DNA of 64,000 bases from Moniliophthora roreri. Taxonomy: Eukaryota; Basidiomycota; Agaricomycetes; Agaricales; Marasmiaceae. The notes under the pieces are model-generated. The model was given only the letters and a program-made list of their open reading frames with translations. It had not been told where the DNA came from and ran no database searches. The stretch spans positions 496,001 to 560,000 of the forward strand of contig LATX02000185.1 in NCBI GenBank assembly GCA_001466705.2. Reading direction: 5' to 3'. The position numbers were made by a program, and so were the translations under genes. Shown here one piece after another: positions 34,793 through 47,568 of the stretch. The first letter of the stretch is position 1. The number at the start of each line of letters is the position of its first letter.

Positions 34793-37033
34793 ATGGCGCT
34801 TCTCATGGAGCTCAGTCTTCCTATCCTTGTTGCTGGATTTCTTTTCATCTACGTCGTTCACCGTACAACCTCGAGATATCACACAGGCATCTCGCTCCCA
34901 CCAGGCCCAAAAGGTCACTGGTTTTTCGGAGTTCGTATACCATCTAAGAAGTAAGTCCGTACAGGATATCGTTTGACTAAAACGCTGATAATATGACAGA
35001 GCCTACCTGAAATTCGAGGAATGGACGAAACAATATGGGCCTGTATTTTCTTTCCGTCAAGGACCGAACACTGTTGTCATAATCGGTCGGTATGAGGTCC
35101 GTTTTCCCATTCCTTTATAAAGAAGACAAGCGGCGATCTTGGTGAACAATAGCCTGCGGTGGAAATCATGGAAAGGGAAGGTGCCTCCCTCGTTGATCGA
35201 CCTACAAACATTTCTGGTGGAGAAACACTTTCGGGAGGCATGCGGACGCTCCTAGTTCCTGCTGGACACAGGATTAGGAAGCTAAGAAAGTGAGTACACC
35301 AGTTTACTCTCAGTCTGAACTTAAAATTTCATTTTCGAAGAGCTCTACACGCAGAACTACAGCCAAAAATGGCAGCCTCTTACGAGCCTATTCAACTTCG
35401 TTATGCTAGACGGCTGGTGTTGAGCGTTATGGACAATCCTGCAGTGCATCAGTCACATTGCAAAAGGTTCGTGCTTGCCATTCGGGGCAGTAGCGATGAT
35501 ACCTCATTTAAGGATACTACTATCAAACAGTTATGCTGCTAGTGTTATAATGACCCTTACATACGGAAAAGCCACACCTTCGACCTACACCGACCCGGAT
35601 GTGCAACAAGTCAATCAGTGCCTTGCTCGACTTGGTCAAGTTCTCCGTCCTGGAACATATCTCGTCGATACATTCCCAGTGTTACGATATGTTCCGTTCT
35701 ACCTATCCCGCTTGAAGCGAGATCATCAAGTCGAGTTGAACTTGTTCCGATCACAACTAAATGGTGTCAGGAATTCAGTTGTAAATTTCTCAGAATTTCC
35801 TTTCTTACCGCATCCTTTAAACTCACCGCCTTCATAGGATGCAGGCAAAGAGGTCCCGGCTTCTTTCGCAAAATATCTTCTTGAGCATCAGAAAGAGTAC
35901 GGATTGAATGACGATGAGACGGCGTACCTAGCCGGGAGCATGTTTGGTGCAGGTATCGTTGGCCTTTCTTTCTCTTGAAGTGGCTGAGTGATATTGTCCG
36001 CCTTCAGGGAGTGACACTTCGGCGGCAGCAATCAGTATCATGATGATGGCAGCAGCTTCTTTTCCCGAAGCTCAAGCCAGAGTACAAGAAGAACTTGACA
36101 AAGTTGTTGGGAGTAATAGGTGTACGTCCGGATTCCGTTCTATTTTAACCACCATGATAATTGGACTGATCATGGAACAGATCCTACGTTTGCAGACGAG
36201 CCAGACCTACCTCAAGTAACGGCTTTCTACCTTGAATGTTATCGGTGGTTAGTCAAGATATTCCCCAAGTTTGTCCGTTCTGTTACAATGATTCTTGTGT
36301 TACAGGCGTCCAGTCAGTGTGAATGGTAAGTTTCAGACTTAGGTGGTGCCGCATGAATAAAGCATTCCACCTGACTTCTTCAACCTAGGATTTGCGCATC
36401 GTGCCACCAACGATATAACGTGGGTATGTCTTCATCAGAACTTTATCTTGTCATTCGCGAGTGCCGACATGGCTCACAGCGGCAGTATCGCATTCCTGCG
36501 GGAGCAATTGTTATGGGGAGTCATTGGTGACTATAAACATTCTCTCCTCGCTTCTCTGTGTTGAGCACCCCTCTGTAGGTGCATATTTCATGATCCTGAA
36601 ATATTCACCAACCCAGATGAATTCGACCCGCAAAGATGGATGGACCCAAAAACAGGGAAAATCCGCGATGATCTGCGAAACTTCAACTTTGGCTTTGGAA
36701 GAAGGTTAGTACAAGGATGATCTCTTATATTTTGAAATAGCTGATCCTTCGCATGTAGAGTCTGCCCAGGACAGCACGTCGCAAATCGGTGTGTTGCAAT
36801 GAATATTTTTGGATGCGGCTATTACTAACTTGATCTCCAGCTCCGTATTCATCAATACCGCGCTAGTACTTTGGGCTTTCAAGATTTCCCAAGATCCTGC
36901 GATGCCGATCGACATCATGGCTTTCACCGAGACGGTGAATATACATCCGTTGCCCTTCAAGCTAACTTTCGAGCTTCGGTCACTTAAGAAGGATGGGATT
37001 CGGGAGTTGCTTGCGGAAGAGACAGGACTGTGA
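34793..37033 (+). CDS. Cytochrome P450 monooxygenase
   Basis: Multi-exon gene starting at ATG 34793 with a membrane anchor (LSLPILVAGFLFIYVV) and a proline-rich hinge (LPPGPKGHWFFG). Joined exons give RYAASVIMTLTYG-like SYAASVIMTLTYG, the I-helix oxygen-activation motif AGSDT, the K-helix ECYRWRP (ExxR), the NPDEFDPQRW region and the haem-binding FGFGRRVCPG with its cysteine ligand near 36760. First exons: 34793-34950, 35000-35096. The C-terminus ends LLAEETGL at TGA 37031-37033. The pattern resembles the CYP families that fungal genomes label O-methylsterigmatocystin oxidoreductase-like, but the substrate is unknown. It is an ER enzyme that needs P450 reductase. All key motifs are present, so it is probably functional. 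Confidence 0.88.
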
Positions 37034-37718
37034 TATATCAAATCCGAAGAATCAAGAAAGTTCTCGAGGATCTTTTTGATGGTTCAAATGATGCAGTTTA
37101 CAGTTTTGCATATGTCAAGCACTGCAATAATGCCCAGACGCCTATGCCACCTCATGTCCTGTTTTCACGACGCCCAGCGCTGCAGCCTTCGTGAAGTCGA
37201 TGGGCGTAACGGAGACAGCGGGAGCTTGAGCGCTTGAGCATCTGCCAAATATCATCGGCAAGGTGAGAGGATTTCGGGAATCGGATGGGAGAGAAATGTC
37301 TTCGCCCCGGTCGGGAGCGAGGACAGCTTCCCGATGTAATCATTGAGGCACTTGACACCGAGTTGATGGAAGAAAATTTGAGAAGACTGATTGGGAGAGA
37401 GATAGGCTACCGCATTGACATGGGAATTGAATTTCAGCTTCAATTGGTCAATACAAGCCTCAATTTTCCTAGCAGTGAAAAATTGACGACTTCGGGGCCT
37501 TTTGACCAGGATGTCATGAGAAAAAGCGAAATTAATGAGCGGTCGGTCGAACATCGGGCGGTTCCTATGAGAACTGTGAGAACGTACAGTAGCCAGTGGC
37601 AGTGGGCCAGACTCAAGAGTTCAACGAGCCTGTGCGCTTAGTCAGCAAATACCCTTTTCCTTTCGACCCTCAACTGGGCAACTGCTAAGTAACTGGCAGT
37701 CAGCCTGAATGTCAGCCA
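37034..37718. other. Intergenic region upstream of IRE1
   Basis: No recognisable gene. The open frames at 37152-37641 show no motif. It should contain the IRE1 promoter. Confidence 0.4.
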
Positions 37719-40700
37719 ATGGCACCCATTTTTCTTCTTTCTTCTCTCTTCCTTTCTTTTCTTATAGCCTGTTATGCTGATCGCGTCTCGCGTGAACTTG
37801 CCCCGTTTTCTTCAGGAGCAGGTAGCTCAAGATTTGCTCAGCGCCAGATTTTAACCGAAGAGCATGCTTCATCATCGTCGACTGGAGATGCGGATCCACT
37901 CGGAGATTCAGACTTGGTGGATATAGTCCTTGTTGCATCGGTGGATGGGAAATTCCACGCTTTGAACAGGACTTCGGGGCATTTATTGTGGTCAATGGCT
38001 GCCAAGGATGGTTTCTCAGCTGGGACAGGCAATTCTTCGACTTTGGCGCCTCTTGTGAGGACTCAACATCCTCTGTTATCGAACGACCCGAACGGTGAAA
38101 GTAACAAGGTCACCAGCGCTTACCCGTCCCCAACTACGGAATTTTACATTGTAGAACCCCAGTCTGGGGATATCTATGTTGCCTCCACAGCCTCCCCACT
38201 TGGACCCCTACAGAGATTCCGGTATTCTATGCCTGAATTGGTTGATATGTCCCCGTTTTCTTTCAAAGACGAAGACTATCAAAGGATGTTCGTCGGGCGG
38301 AAAGAAAGTCGGCTGATCTTGGTAGAGCTGGAAACCGGGAAGATTAAGGAGGTGGTTGGTACGGATGAGTGTCGATGGGATCCTTTAGAGTTTGGATTTG
38401 GAGGCGAAGAGCGGGAAGAGGATGAAGGAACGAGTTATGTGGTGGACTTGGATGAATTGGAAGAGGGTGCAGCCGAAATCGAGTATGTTGATGATGATGA
38501 ATACAGCAATTCTTCGAGCACATATGGAGATGATGCAAAGAAGAAGAAACCTACAGAAGTCTATATTGGACGAACTGGTATGTCTTATATTGAACAAATA
38601 CGTGTTTTACTAACAGGACCAATAGACTATCATATATCGATATATACCAAGCCTACATCCGTCGCTTCTGCCAAGCGACCCGTGCCTCCAGTCCAGAACT
38701 TGAGTTTCTCCGTTTACGGTCCAAATAACCAGGATAGTCGCCTACAGACTACCTACACCCGGACGAAGGACGACAAGTACCTCGCAAGTTTACCTAGCGG
38801 AGAAGTGATTGCTTTCAAGGCGCACGGGAAAGGTGACGAAAAAAGAGAAAGGATTCCTTGGTTATGGATAAAGCCATTCCAGAACCCGATGTAAGCCATG
38901 CATGATTACTTCGGTTTTCAGCTAGTAATGCAGTTTCTCTCAGCGTTGCAACATTCGATGTTTTCCGTCGTCGAGGCAACAATGACAACTCCCCTGTTGG
39001 CGCTGTTGATAACGACAGCGAATCCCATACTTTCGTTCTTCTCCAACCGCAGCCATCTCTTACGGACATACATCCATCTTTGGACCTGTCGTTATACCAG
39101 TCCGCTCCAGCATCTGAAGACGGTGGTGAGGGCTCTGGAAGCCAGACACCACTTACAAACATCCTTCCTAACGCCGACTCTGCATACGTTGGTATCTTGG
39201 AAGAAACAGGAAGCTTATTCGCTATGAGCCCTGAAACGTATCCCCTCGTTGCGTTCGGCGGACATTGGGCCGCTTCTGGAACTACTTCAAGGAGCAGGCT
39301 AATCGACGGAGCTGCAAATCATAAGTACGATGACGATGGCGAAGAGGACAATTTCATATCCGTCGACGAACTTACACGAAGGAGGAAAGAGCGAGAGGCG
39401 GAGACGTCTTCATCCGAAAGTCAATCGACTTCTTCCGCGTCGCCCATTACGACCAATGGCGCCCAATCTACACTACGCGCTAACATGTGTAACGTCGAAG
39501 ATGGTGGCGTTTTCGACGCTCGTTGTCTTGTCGGCGTCAGAAAACTAGCTGATGGCGCGGGAGGTGTTGATGTCGGCAAGAACACCGACTTTGGTGGTGC
39601 TACAGGAACTCGGCGTGCTGGTGTCGTCACCTTCGAGACTGACGCCGATCCTGAAGGAAGATGGCGGAGGTTATTGGATCCGCCAAAGAGAGGATACGGT
39701 GAAGTCTACAGAGAAGACTATGAACATCCTTCGACTTCAGTGTCTCGGCCATCACAGCCATCACAGCGCCCAACCCACTCCTCTGATCCCACGGTACCTG
39801 TGGTGGAGAAACACGTTTTCCTTGGCGCTTCTTCCGGCATCATCGCTACTGCATTCGCTGTCGCCTTGGTCCTAGTGGGTATGTGGTGGCGTGGGGCAGT
39901 TGGCCAGACAGCACTTCATAGGCTCCATGCACCCCTTGAACCATCACAAACAGCCAAACTAGAGCCTGGGCACGAACACAGTGGCGTCATAGACCCCAAC
40001 GTTCTCGCAAATGGTATCACAAATGGCGACGCCACCGTAGATCCTCACATCGTAAAACCCGATACGATACTCTTGCAGCCTGATACCACTGTTATCGCAG
40101 ATGCACAGCTTGCAGCTAGCCAAAGCACAAGTACGCAGGATAAGATTCCCGTTCGGCATAGAGCAAACTCAGATGTTTTTGCATTGAGTGAGGTTCAATC
40201 TATACCATCCAGATCGCCTGTCCAAAAGCCATCCAGGCTACCTTCATCACCCAAAACATCCACAGTCAAATTACCGCAAACATCCTCTACGCCTACACCT
40301 CCTACACCAAAAGTCCAGTCCCGGACCAGAAAACAGTCTACATCTACCGCGAACAGAAATCTCATTGATAGTCCTCGTTTGGAGGAGAGTGACTTTGAGA
40401 TGTTCGAGCATGATGGTGCCGACCTTGAGGGTGAGGGTGAAGTTGATGAGGACGGAGAAGGCGAGAACGAACCAGAGGCAGAAGGAGTCGAGGCTGGAAC
40501 TCCCAAGAAATCGAAAGTTAGGAGAGGCAAACGAGGCAGGAAGAAGAGAAAGGGAGCAGCTGCAGAGGGCAATGGTAATGGTGGTACGCCGGTCCCAGCG
40601 AAAGGCAAGGACAAGGAGAATGTACCCGTTCCATCACCTTCACCCGCGCCGGCGGCAACACCACTAACACCATCCATGATTGTGGTTCCACCAACGCCAG

Positions 40701-42457
40701 CGGTTACGCAGCCCTCACTTATTGTGTCCGATTCCATCCTCGGTAAGTTAAAAGTTCGGTGTTAAAGAACCGTTATTCATGTATACATTCAGGGTTCGGT
40801 TCCCATGGAACAGTAGTGTTCCGCGGTGACCTTCAAGGTCGTCAAGTCGCTGTCAAACGACTACTGCGATCGTTTGTTACGCTTGCTTCTCGAGAAGTAA
40901 GCATTCTCCAAGAGGTACGTTTGTGAATGTTCCTATCCCAAGTCTTCCTTCATCAACTTCTTACTTGCAGTCCGATGATCACCCCAACGTCATACGGTAC
41001 TACTATCAAGAAGCGCATGCCGACTTCCTGTACATAGCGCTTGAGTTATGTCCCGCCACACTTGCTGATATCATCGAGTACGCTGCTGGTGGAGGTATTG
41101 ATTGGGGAGGCTCCGTGGAGTCGAGAACACTTGGGGGCACCGGGAAAGAAGGCATGAAACCTGAAGAGTGGGACGATCTCATTCGGTGCTTTGATCCGAA
41201 GAAAGCTCTGAAGCAGATTGCAAGTGGACTGAGACATTTGCATGCCTTGAAGTTAGTACATAGGGACATCAAGCCGCAAAACATTCTAGTCAGCGCCGGG
41301 CCTGGTCGAGGTGCCAGAGGTGCGTTAACTGATTATTTGATGTTGGTTCCAATTCTAACATCACATCTTCATGGTTTTAGGAACCACGCGAGGATCTATG
41401 GGCGGCTACCGTATGCTCATCTCTGACTTTGGCCTGTGCAAGAAACTCGACATGGACCAGACAAGTTTCCTACCGACAGCTCAAGGCGCAATGGGTGCTG
41501 GTACCGTAGGGTGGCGTGCACCTGAGATTCTTCGTGGCGAGGTCAAACTTGATGAAAGTGCCAGTGGTGATGACCAGTCCTCGCGAGGGAGCTCTACCGG
41601 TACATTAACGAACGCTTCGATTGGCTCTACATCTACAACGACGGGCAGTACTGGAGTCTCCAGTGGCGCCAAATCCACTCGCTTGACCAAGAGCGTTGAC
41701 ATATTCTCCCTGGGCTGTTTGTTCTACTATACCCTGACGAATGGTCAGCATCCGTTCGGTGATCGCTTCGAGAGAGAGGTGAACATCCTCAAGGGTGCAA
41801 TGAATTTGGATGGTCTAGATAGAGTTGATGGCGGCATGTGGAGCGAGGAGGGCGTTGAGGCTCGTGATTTGATTCAGAGAATGTTGAGTGATGAAGCTCG
41901 AGATAGGCAAGCCCTCACTCTATTCTATTGACAGACATACTCACCATGAGCACAGACCGGATACAACGACATGCCTCCTCCATCCATTCTTTTGGGACTC
42001 TGGGCGCCGTTTGAACTTCCTGCAAGATGCTTCAGATCGCTTTGAGATCATGTGTAGAGAGCCGAAGGAAGCTCACCTCATATCACTGGAAGAAGGCGCT
42101 GCCGACGTCGTTGGTAATGACTGGTACTCCAGGATGGACAAGATTTTCATCGAGAACCTTGGGAAGTTTAGGAAATATAATGGTAGTTCTGTGCAAGATC
42201 TGTTGAGGGCACTGAGAAACAAGGTATGTAATATCCCTTCAACGGCGCGGAAATTTCCGACGGTCTTTCAGAAACACCATTACCAAGACTTGCCTGAGAA
42301 CGTGAAAAGACATTTGGGTGCCATGCCGGAGGGTTATCTCGCCTATTTCACTCGACGATATCCCAAGCTCTTCATGCATGTTCATCGCGTCATCGACGAG
42401 TGCGACCTCAAAGACGAGTCCATGTTCAGGACCTATTTCGAGCTCGCTGATCAATGA
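37719..42457 (+). CDS. IRE1: IRE1 unfolded-protein-response kinase/endoribonuclease
   Basis: ER-stress sensor that splices HAC1/XBP1-type mRNA. Eight exons: 37719-38577, 38626-38890, 38944-40742, 40793-40914, 40971-41319, 41381-41906, 41956-42223, 42272-42457; about 1457 aa. Signal peptide at residues 1-20; luminal beta-propeller domain ([25 protein letters not shown]); one membrane segment at about 665-690; long linker with a strongly basic cluster at about 895-912 and acidic stretches; kinase domain from about 975 ([41 protein letters not shown]); then the KEN RNase domain ([25 protein letters not shown]-like [38 protein letters not shown]). Intron 6 (41907-41955) has a GC donor. Phases agree across all joins, so the gene is intact. 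Confidence 0.96.
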
Positions 42458-43835
42458 TCTTTTCCTGCATCTCTGGCTCATTTTCCTCCTCCCTTATATC
42501 GTAAATCATTTGGTTCATTCGGACTTGGGGCTTTCTCGCTGAATGTATTTCTTGGATCTCAAATCGCATGTATTCTCCCTGCATCAACATCACAACCATC
42601 ACATCCATTTCATCGCATTTCTCGTACATTACTATCTTCCTCAGTCTTCCTCATGCACGGCACTTTCTTATTCCACGCTTCCCTGCTTACATTCTTGTTA
42701 TTGCTTTTGTCATCTTGGTACTACTAGCACTTCTTTCATCTTCGACTCGGCTTGTATCATCCAATCGCTATTCTTATCGCCTCTATCTACTGGAATTACA
42801 TTACCACTAGTACTCATATCTGTATATCCGCTACAATACGGAAACTAAAATGGCAATACGCGCTTACATTCAATATGGACTCAGCTATATTGCACCTACA
42901 GTCGAAAACCGCGAGCTAATGGTGGCAAATAGTCTTTGCAACATCAGACAGGAGGATATGTAAACCTCAGTGGTCTCGGAGTGATTCTGATATCGTTGGT
43001 CGTCTCTATAGTCTCCATATATATATGCATTGGTCAGATGGAGTCTCATCCCCAACGTTCGCCGGGATATCAGTACCTGATTTTGGCTACAGTACGGAAT
43101 GCATCTTTCCCTTTTCCGAAGGGAGATAACCCTTTCAAGAAACCAGGACGAAGTGAAACGAGAGGTCATTATAGTGGGAGTAGAGCCTAAGAGAGCCGAC
43201 CAACGGAAGGTGAGACACGAGGTGTTTCAGTTATTCGGAGAGCTGTCTTTAGAGCGATAGAGAAATGAGGACTTCAAAATATACTCACCAGATACGCGGG
43301 ATCCATACTACAGTCGTCTACGTACCACTTGCACTTGGCTTTTCTCCCCCTTGAAAGGAGGGGATTCTCCAACGCCTTTACATGCTGAGCCAGGGAATCG
43401 CGCTTGACTTGACGATTGTAAATGGTAGCCAACATGAATACAAGGTCTACCTCCCGTGAGAAACACTTCGAATTCGGTGTTAATCCGCAAAGTGTTCTCA
43501 ACTCGTGCAAGGAACACAAAATCGTCCGCGCTGATTTCTTGACACTCTGGAGTGTGTTTGGCAAGTTCAGGAATATCTTGTAAACGAACGCCCATGCCGA
43601 ACAAGAGGATGGGTGGGAAAAATATGGAATTCTGGCTGTGGAAAGTACTGTCCTGGTATCTCCCTAGGAGTCTGTGTTATAATGAATATTGTTGGAGGAT
43701 ATTTCATAATCCCAACATCCACTTGAAATCGTCCCCGCCATCTAGCGCCATCTGCCACTCGTTCCAATCCCCTACCACTTCCTGCGCTCTTACTTTTTCC
43801 AGCTCTTTGGATGAATCAATATCTCTCCTATTCAC
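42458..43835. other. IRE1 3' region and unassigned sequence
   Basis: CT-rich sequence to about 42870 looks like the IRE1 3' UTR. Minus-strand frames at 43274-43604 and 43567-43767 could be later exons of the gene ending at 43836, but I cannot join them with ordinary introns. Confidence 0.35.
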
Positions 43836-44680
43836 TCACGACATCAGCTCGGCGGCAACTCTCATCTTGTCGAAATGGGCGAGAAGTAGGGTTTGCGAAG
43901 GATGATGAATAGAAAGGAGATTATCGAGGTAGTTGTGATACTGCCGCCGGACACGGGCGCATTTCACCCAAAACTTGGCCTGGCACTCCAGATAATAAGT
44001 ATCTGACTAGGAAAAGAGAGTGAGATACTCACCAAAGCCCGGCGTTCCTCCGGCGCCTCCGATTCCTTCATAATTGTATGATACCAACACCATGCGGACA
44101 CGTCGGCCGCTCGTCGTCCCCACTGCTCCTTCTCCGCCCTAGCAAAGATGGGTGAATTTCTGATACGTTGGTACACCCGAATATTCAGCTGTGGATCCCG
44201 AAGGGCACTGAAATGGCGAGATAGATCAGCTGCAAGGCCGCGATACGCTTATCAACGAGATACCCTGACCTAATTTCCGATGTCGCCATTTGAACACCTC
44301 GCTCTTGGCCAAACTCTTTGCAGAATGCCAGCGCTTCCACAAGACGCTCACCATTCCACTGTATGCTGACAATGTCGGCGAGCTTGAGAGGGAGCCAACG
44401 GTCTTCCACCGGATGAGATAGGCCAATTAGGAGCTTTATGATGTACGTGGGTGCGTCTAGCGAGCGAATGGTATAGGCGGCTGAAGAGACAAGTGACGTT
44501 TTATCTGGAGGAACATCTATCAAGCTTGGCGTGGTGTGGAGCATGAGGTCGATGTGCCCTAACACTAATTCATTGGAATTGTCATTTCCAATGAGGCGAA
44601 TATCCACCCGCTCGGAGAACAGACATTTGTGATCTATGAAGGAGGATATTAGGCGATTGCAAAGAACAGGCGATATCAAC
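43836..44680 (-). CDS. Unrecognised gene, 5' end unresolved
   Basis: Three minus-strand segments join well: one from about 44680 to an intron starting at a GTCAGG donor near 44270, a middle segment beginning ALRDPQLNIRVYQRIRNSPI and ending SEAPEERRAL, and, after an intron at about 43980-44035, FWVKCARVRRQYHNYLDNLL to TGA 43836-43838. The product is helical and charged, and I recognise no family. No in-frame ATG precedes the first conserved-looking part, so a 5' exon probably lies upstream (44700-45050). A short 35-base intron beyond the stop could extend the C-terminus. Confidence 0.45.
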
Positions 44681-46081
44681 GAAGGCAGCGGACGAACAAG
44701 AACAGATCAGGGGCGGGGCTGCAGATGACGAAGACGAATCGGATATTGGGTGAGATGGTCTTCGATGTCTGAGTGTAGAGTGAGAGGATAGATACATGAG
44801 GGGGAATAGATGGATGTAGAAGAAAAAGGGATAAAATAAGATTGTCAGGATTTCGGCCCATTTTATACAACAGCAACGTCTGGACTTGACCGACTCTTTA
44901 AACATCTTGATACTTGAGCCTCGTCGTGTTCATCATACTCGTCCAGCTTGACACATGTCGAGCGGATAGAGTCAGAGAGCTGAGCGGGCAGCATGGAGAA
45001 GAAAAGACCAAGAGCTGATCTCTGAGCGTATGAACTCGGTGCGTCCACTCAACGCGTTCTAGTAGACGCGCACGCGGTTAGCGTGCTTCCCTCGCATGTG
45101 ATTTCTCACGGTTGCTTGACGGTTCCACCACCTCAAACTCGCAAACAAGCTGACCCAAATCCTCAGAGAGTCCGAGATTCAAATTCTAGGCGTGTAATCA
45201 CCTGAATCCTGCCCCGCGTTTATTGAACTAGAATGTTTTTAGGCTTGGATAGATGAAGGGAATAGATGGAGAAGAGGTTCCCGCGACCCTAATAGTGGGT
45301 ACTATACCTTTACGATTCACGAGCACCTCGAGCGTGTCGGAAGCCTGATAAGTCCTATTGTCCTGTTTTCTGACCATATCAGATATATATTCTATTCTTC
45401 AGGTGGCTTTTCGCACTGAGCGCCCTGCCAGCATCCCCCATGAAATTTTGAAACCGGATTTCTGGATATGTAGTGTCTCTAGATCTGCAAGGTCACCCTT
45501 AAAATCTTGCCCGACCCCGCTCATCAGCCGTATGCTGTGGAGAGAGCTGAATCTGAAAATTAGCTTTGCTTGACAAGGTCTCTCCGCTAAGAATTTTTCC
45601 CCCACACTCACATCGCAATATCTCCAAACCTAGCACGCACCCAAACGGTTCGCTTTTACCTCATCTCTCCCTGATTAATTCCTCAATCTGACAGACTCTT
45701 CACTCTTTCAATCGTCATCTTGATCCCAGACAAGCAAGGTCTCAGCGCGGGATGCGCGCTTCCGAGTGTACACGTACATACTTATCGGTCTGAGACTCGC
45801 TACCATCTGCCACGTCCCCCTATTCAGCGTCTCACCTCACATATCGGATAGTATCATTTTGGGACTCGTAAACTAAACGTTGAATGACTGTTCCACCGGG
45901 CGTTTATCTCACGTATTTGACACGATAAGGTATACAGTCTTCACAGAGTCATCACGTCCCAGGTGTTCCCCCAGGCCAGCGCACTTCCTACCTCAAGGGC
46001 GCAGACACAGGGGTATGTCCAATTTGTCTTACAAACCCTGAGGAGACTATGGTCTCGCACAGCCTCATCTGACACCTTAAA
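44681..46081. other. Intergenic region
   Basis: It may hold the missing 5' exon of the preceding minus-strand gene. Otherwise no gene, repeat or tRNA was recognised. Confidence 0.35.
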
Positions 46082-47350
46082 ATGAGTAAACCTTTTCCAA
46101 GTACCCCCATCATTATGCCTTCTTTTCATCTGCCATTCGAAATCATCGAGAAGATCCTTATAAACCTCATGCAAAGACACCTCCACTCCAACTTCCAGAA
46201 TCCGGATTTCCTTGCATGCGCCCTGGTGTCTACTGCATGGTTGGGCCCCGTACGCATGCACATGTGGGATTCTGACTGGTTTGAGGTCCCACGAACAGAA
46301 CCTCGGTTTACGGAGCTCAAGCATCTCTGTACTTCGACTTTATGCACCCTACAGCTGGATAGAGTCGAATGGCTCCGGGCGGACCTGCACAGTCCGGTGC
46401 TCCCATCCTTCTTCGAATGGTGTCCATCCGTTTTTACCAATGTCAATTACACCATGATCAGGGCTCAATGGACATCTACAATCCCCCCACTCCTATTCGC
46501 GGAGCGCTGGGAAATCATGTCTCTCGAGCTATTCGAGGTCCACTTCGATTCACCTGATAAGTTCTACGAGCTTCTTTTGTCCATGAAGGAGCTAGAATCC
46601 CTGAAATGTCGTAGGGTTTACCTCAAAAGCAAACAAATGAAGGGCCCTGATAAGGCGTCGTTAATGCCTCAAATTTACAGGCTCGAAGTGGACTATGATA
46701 CCTTTTCCGAGTTGCTTTATAGGCGAGTTGGGTTAAGTGGAGTTCGAGAACTCATTTTTGACGATCCTGTCTTCTGTATCCGACGAAGTGCGGAAGATAG
46801 ACTTTCTGTCCCATGGAGAGCTATCGGCGACATGTTGGCATATACTGGGAAGCGCTTAGTGCGATTGAACTTGAAGTTACTCAGAACAGATAAAACTGAT
46901 CGGTGTAAGTGGATTGACTCTCGTCATTTGTGGTATAAAGCTCACCCTTTACCAGCGGGCTGGGATATCTTGGATCATCTCGATTTGCCAAAGCGAGCGC
47001 CAATGCTGAGAGAGCTGGAGGTGAATGTTGGGGGCATTGATCGCGACAATTTCCTGATACCAATTCTATCCTGCAAACATCCACATCCTAATCTTTCCAT
47101 CGTGAAAATTGTCGGCCTACCTCATGATCCGCGCATGCTTGATCACTTACTGGAGAAGTGGGTGCCGAACCTGCGAGTACTGAAGTTTAGGGAAACTGGC
47201 ATCATGATCAAGCGAGATGAATCGGATGGTCTGTGGTGTGCAGAGATGACTGATTTATACCCGGCATGGAAGAGGGGCAAAGAATATTTAGAGTGGCTGG
47301 GAAATGTGATGCCTTGGTGCCGGACACAACAGTGCTTGCTCCACGTCTAA
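46082..47350 (+). CDS. F-box protein
   Basis: A single-exon frame of 422 aa. An F-box-like motif lies at the N-terminus (FHLPFEIIEKILINLM, residues about 14-30), followed by the LACALVSTAWLGPVR block usual for basidiomycete F-box proteins. The rest is leucine-rich and irregular, with short repeats such as LELFEVHFDSPDKFYELLLS typical of LRR-like substrate-binding regions. F-box proteins link substrates to SKP1-cullin ubiquitin ligases; the target here is unknown. ATG 46115 is an alternative start giving MPSFHLPFEII. A broken paralog lies at 53442. Confidence 0.78.
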   Translation: MSKPFPSTPIIMPSFHLPFEIIEKILINLMQRHLHSNFQNPDFLACALVSTAWLGPVRMHMWDSDWFEVPRTEPRFTELKHLCTSTLCTLQLDRVEWLRADLHSPVLPSFFEWCPSVFTNVNYTMIRAQWTSTIPPLLFAERWEIMSLELFEVHFDSPDKFYELLLSMKELESLKCRRVYLKSKQMKGPDKASLMPQIYRLEVDYDTFSELLYRRVGLSGVRELIFDDPVFCIRRSAEDRLSVPWRAIGDMLAYTGKRLVRLNLKLLRTDKTDRCKWIDSRHLWYKAHPLPAGWDILDHLDLPKRAPMLRELEVNVGGIDRDNFLIPILSCKHPHPNLSIVKIVGLPHDPRMLDHLLEKWVPNLRVLKFRETGIMIKRDESDGLWCAEMTDLYPAWKRGKEYLEWLGNVMPWCRTQQCLLHV

Positions 47351-47568
47351 TCCCAGATGTGTATGTGAGCAGCTACATATCTGCATAGAGTACCTCTGAA
47401 TCATTTGGAATCGTTGGACATACGTATAGACAAACGCTTGATGAATGTAACTGAGAATTTTGAGAAGCACGGTATTAGAAACAGAGAGAGAGGGATGTAT
47501 CACTCACCGTCGCTCTGTCATCTTGTAAAAGTAGAAGGTGCGCCATGAAATCCCTCTTGGTCATGTCC

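Noticed and set aside
40195..40737. 180-codon minus-strand frame
   Set aside because: Antisense shadow of the low-complexity IRE1 linker; its composition mirrors the plus-strand repeats.
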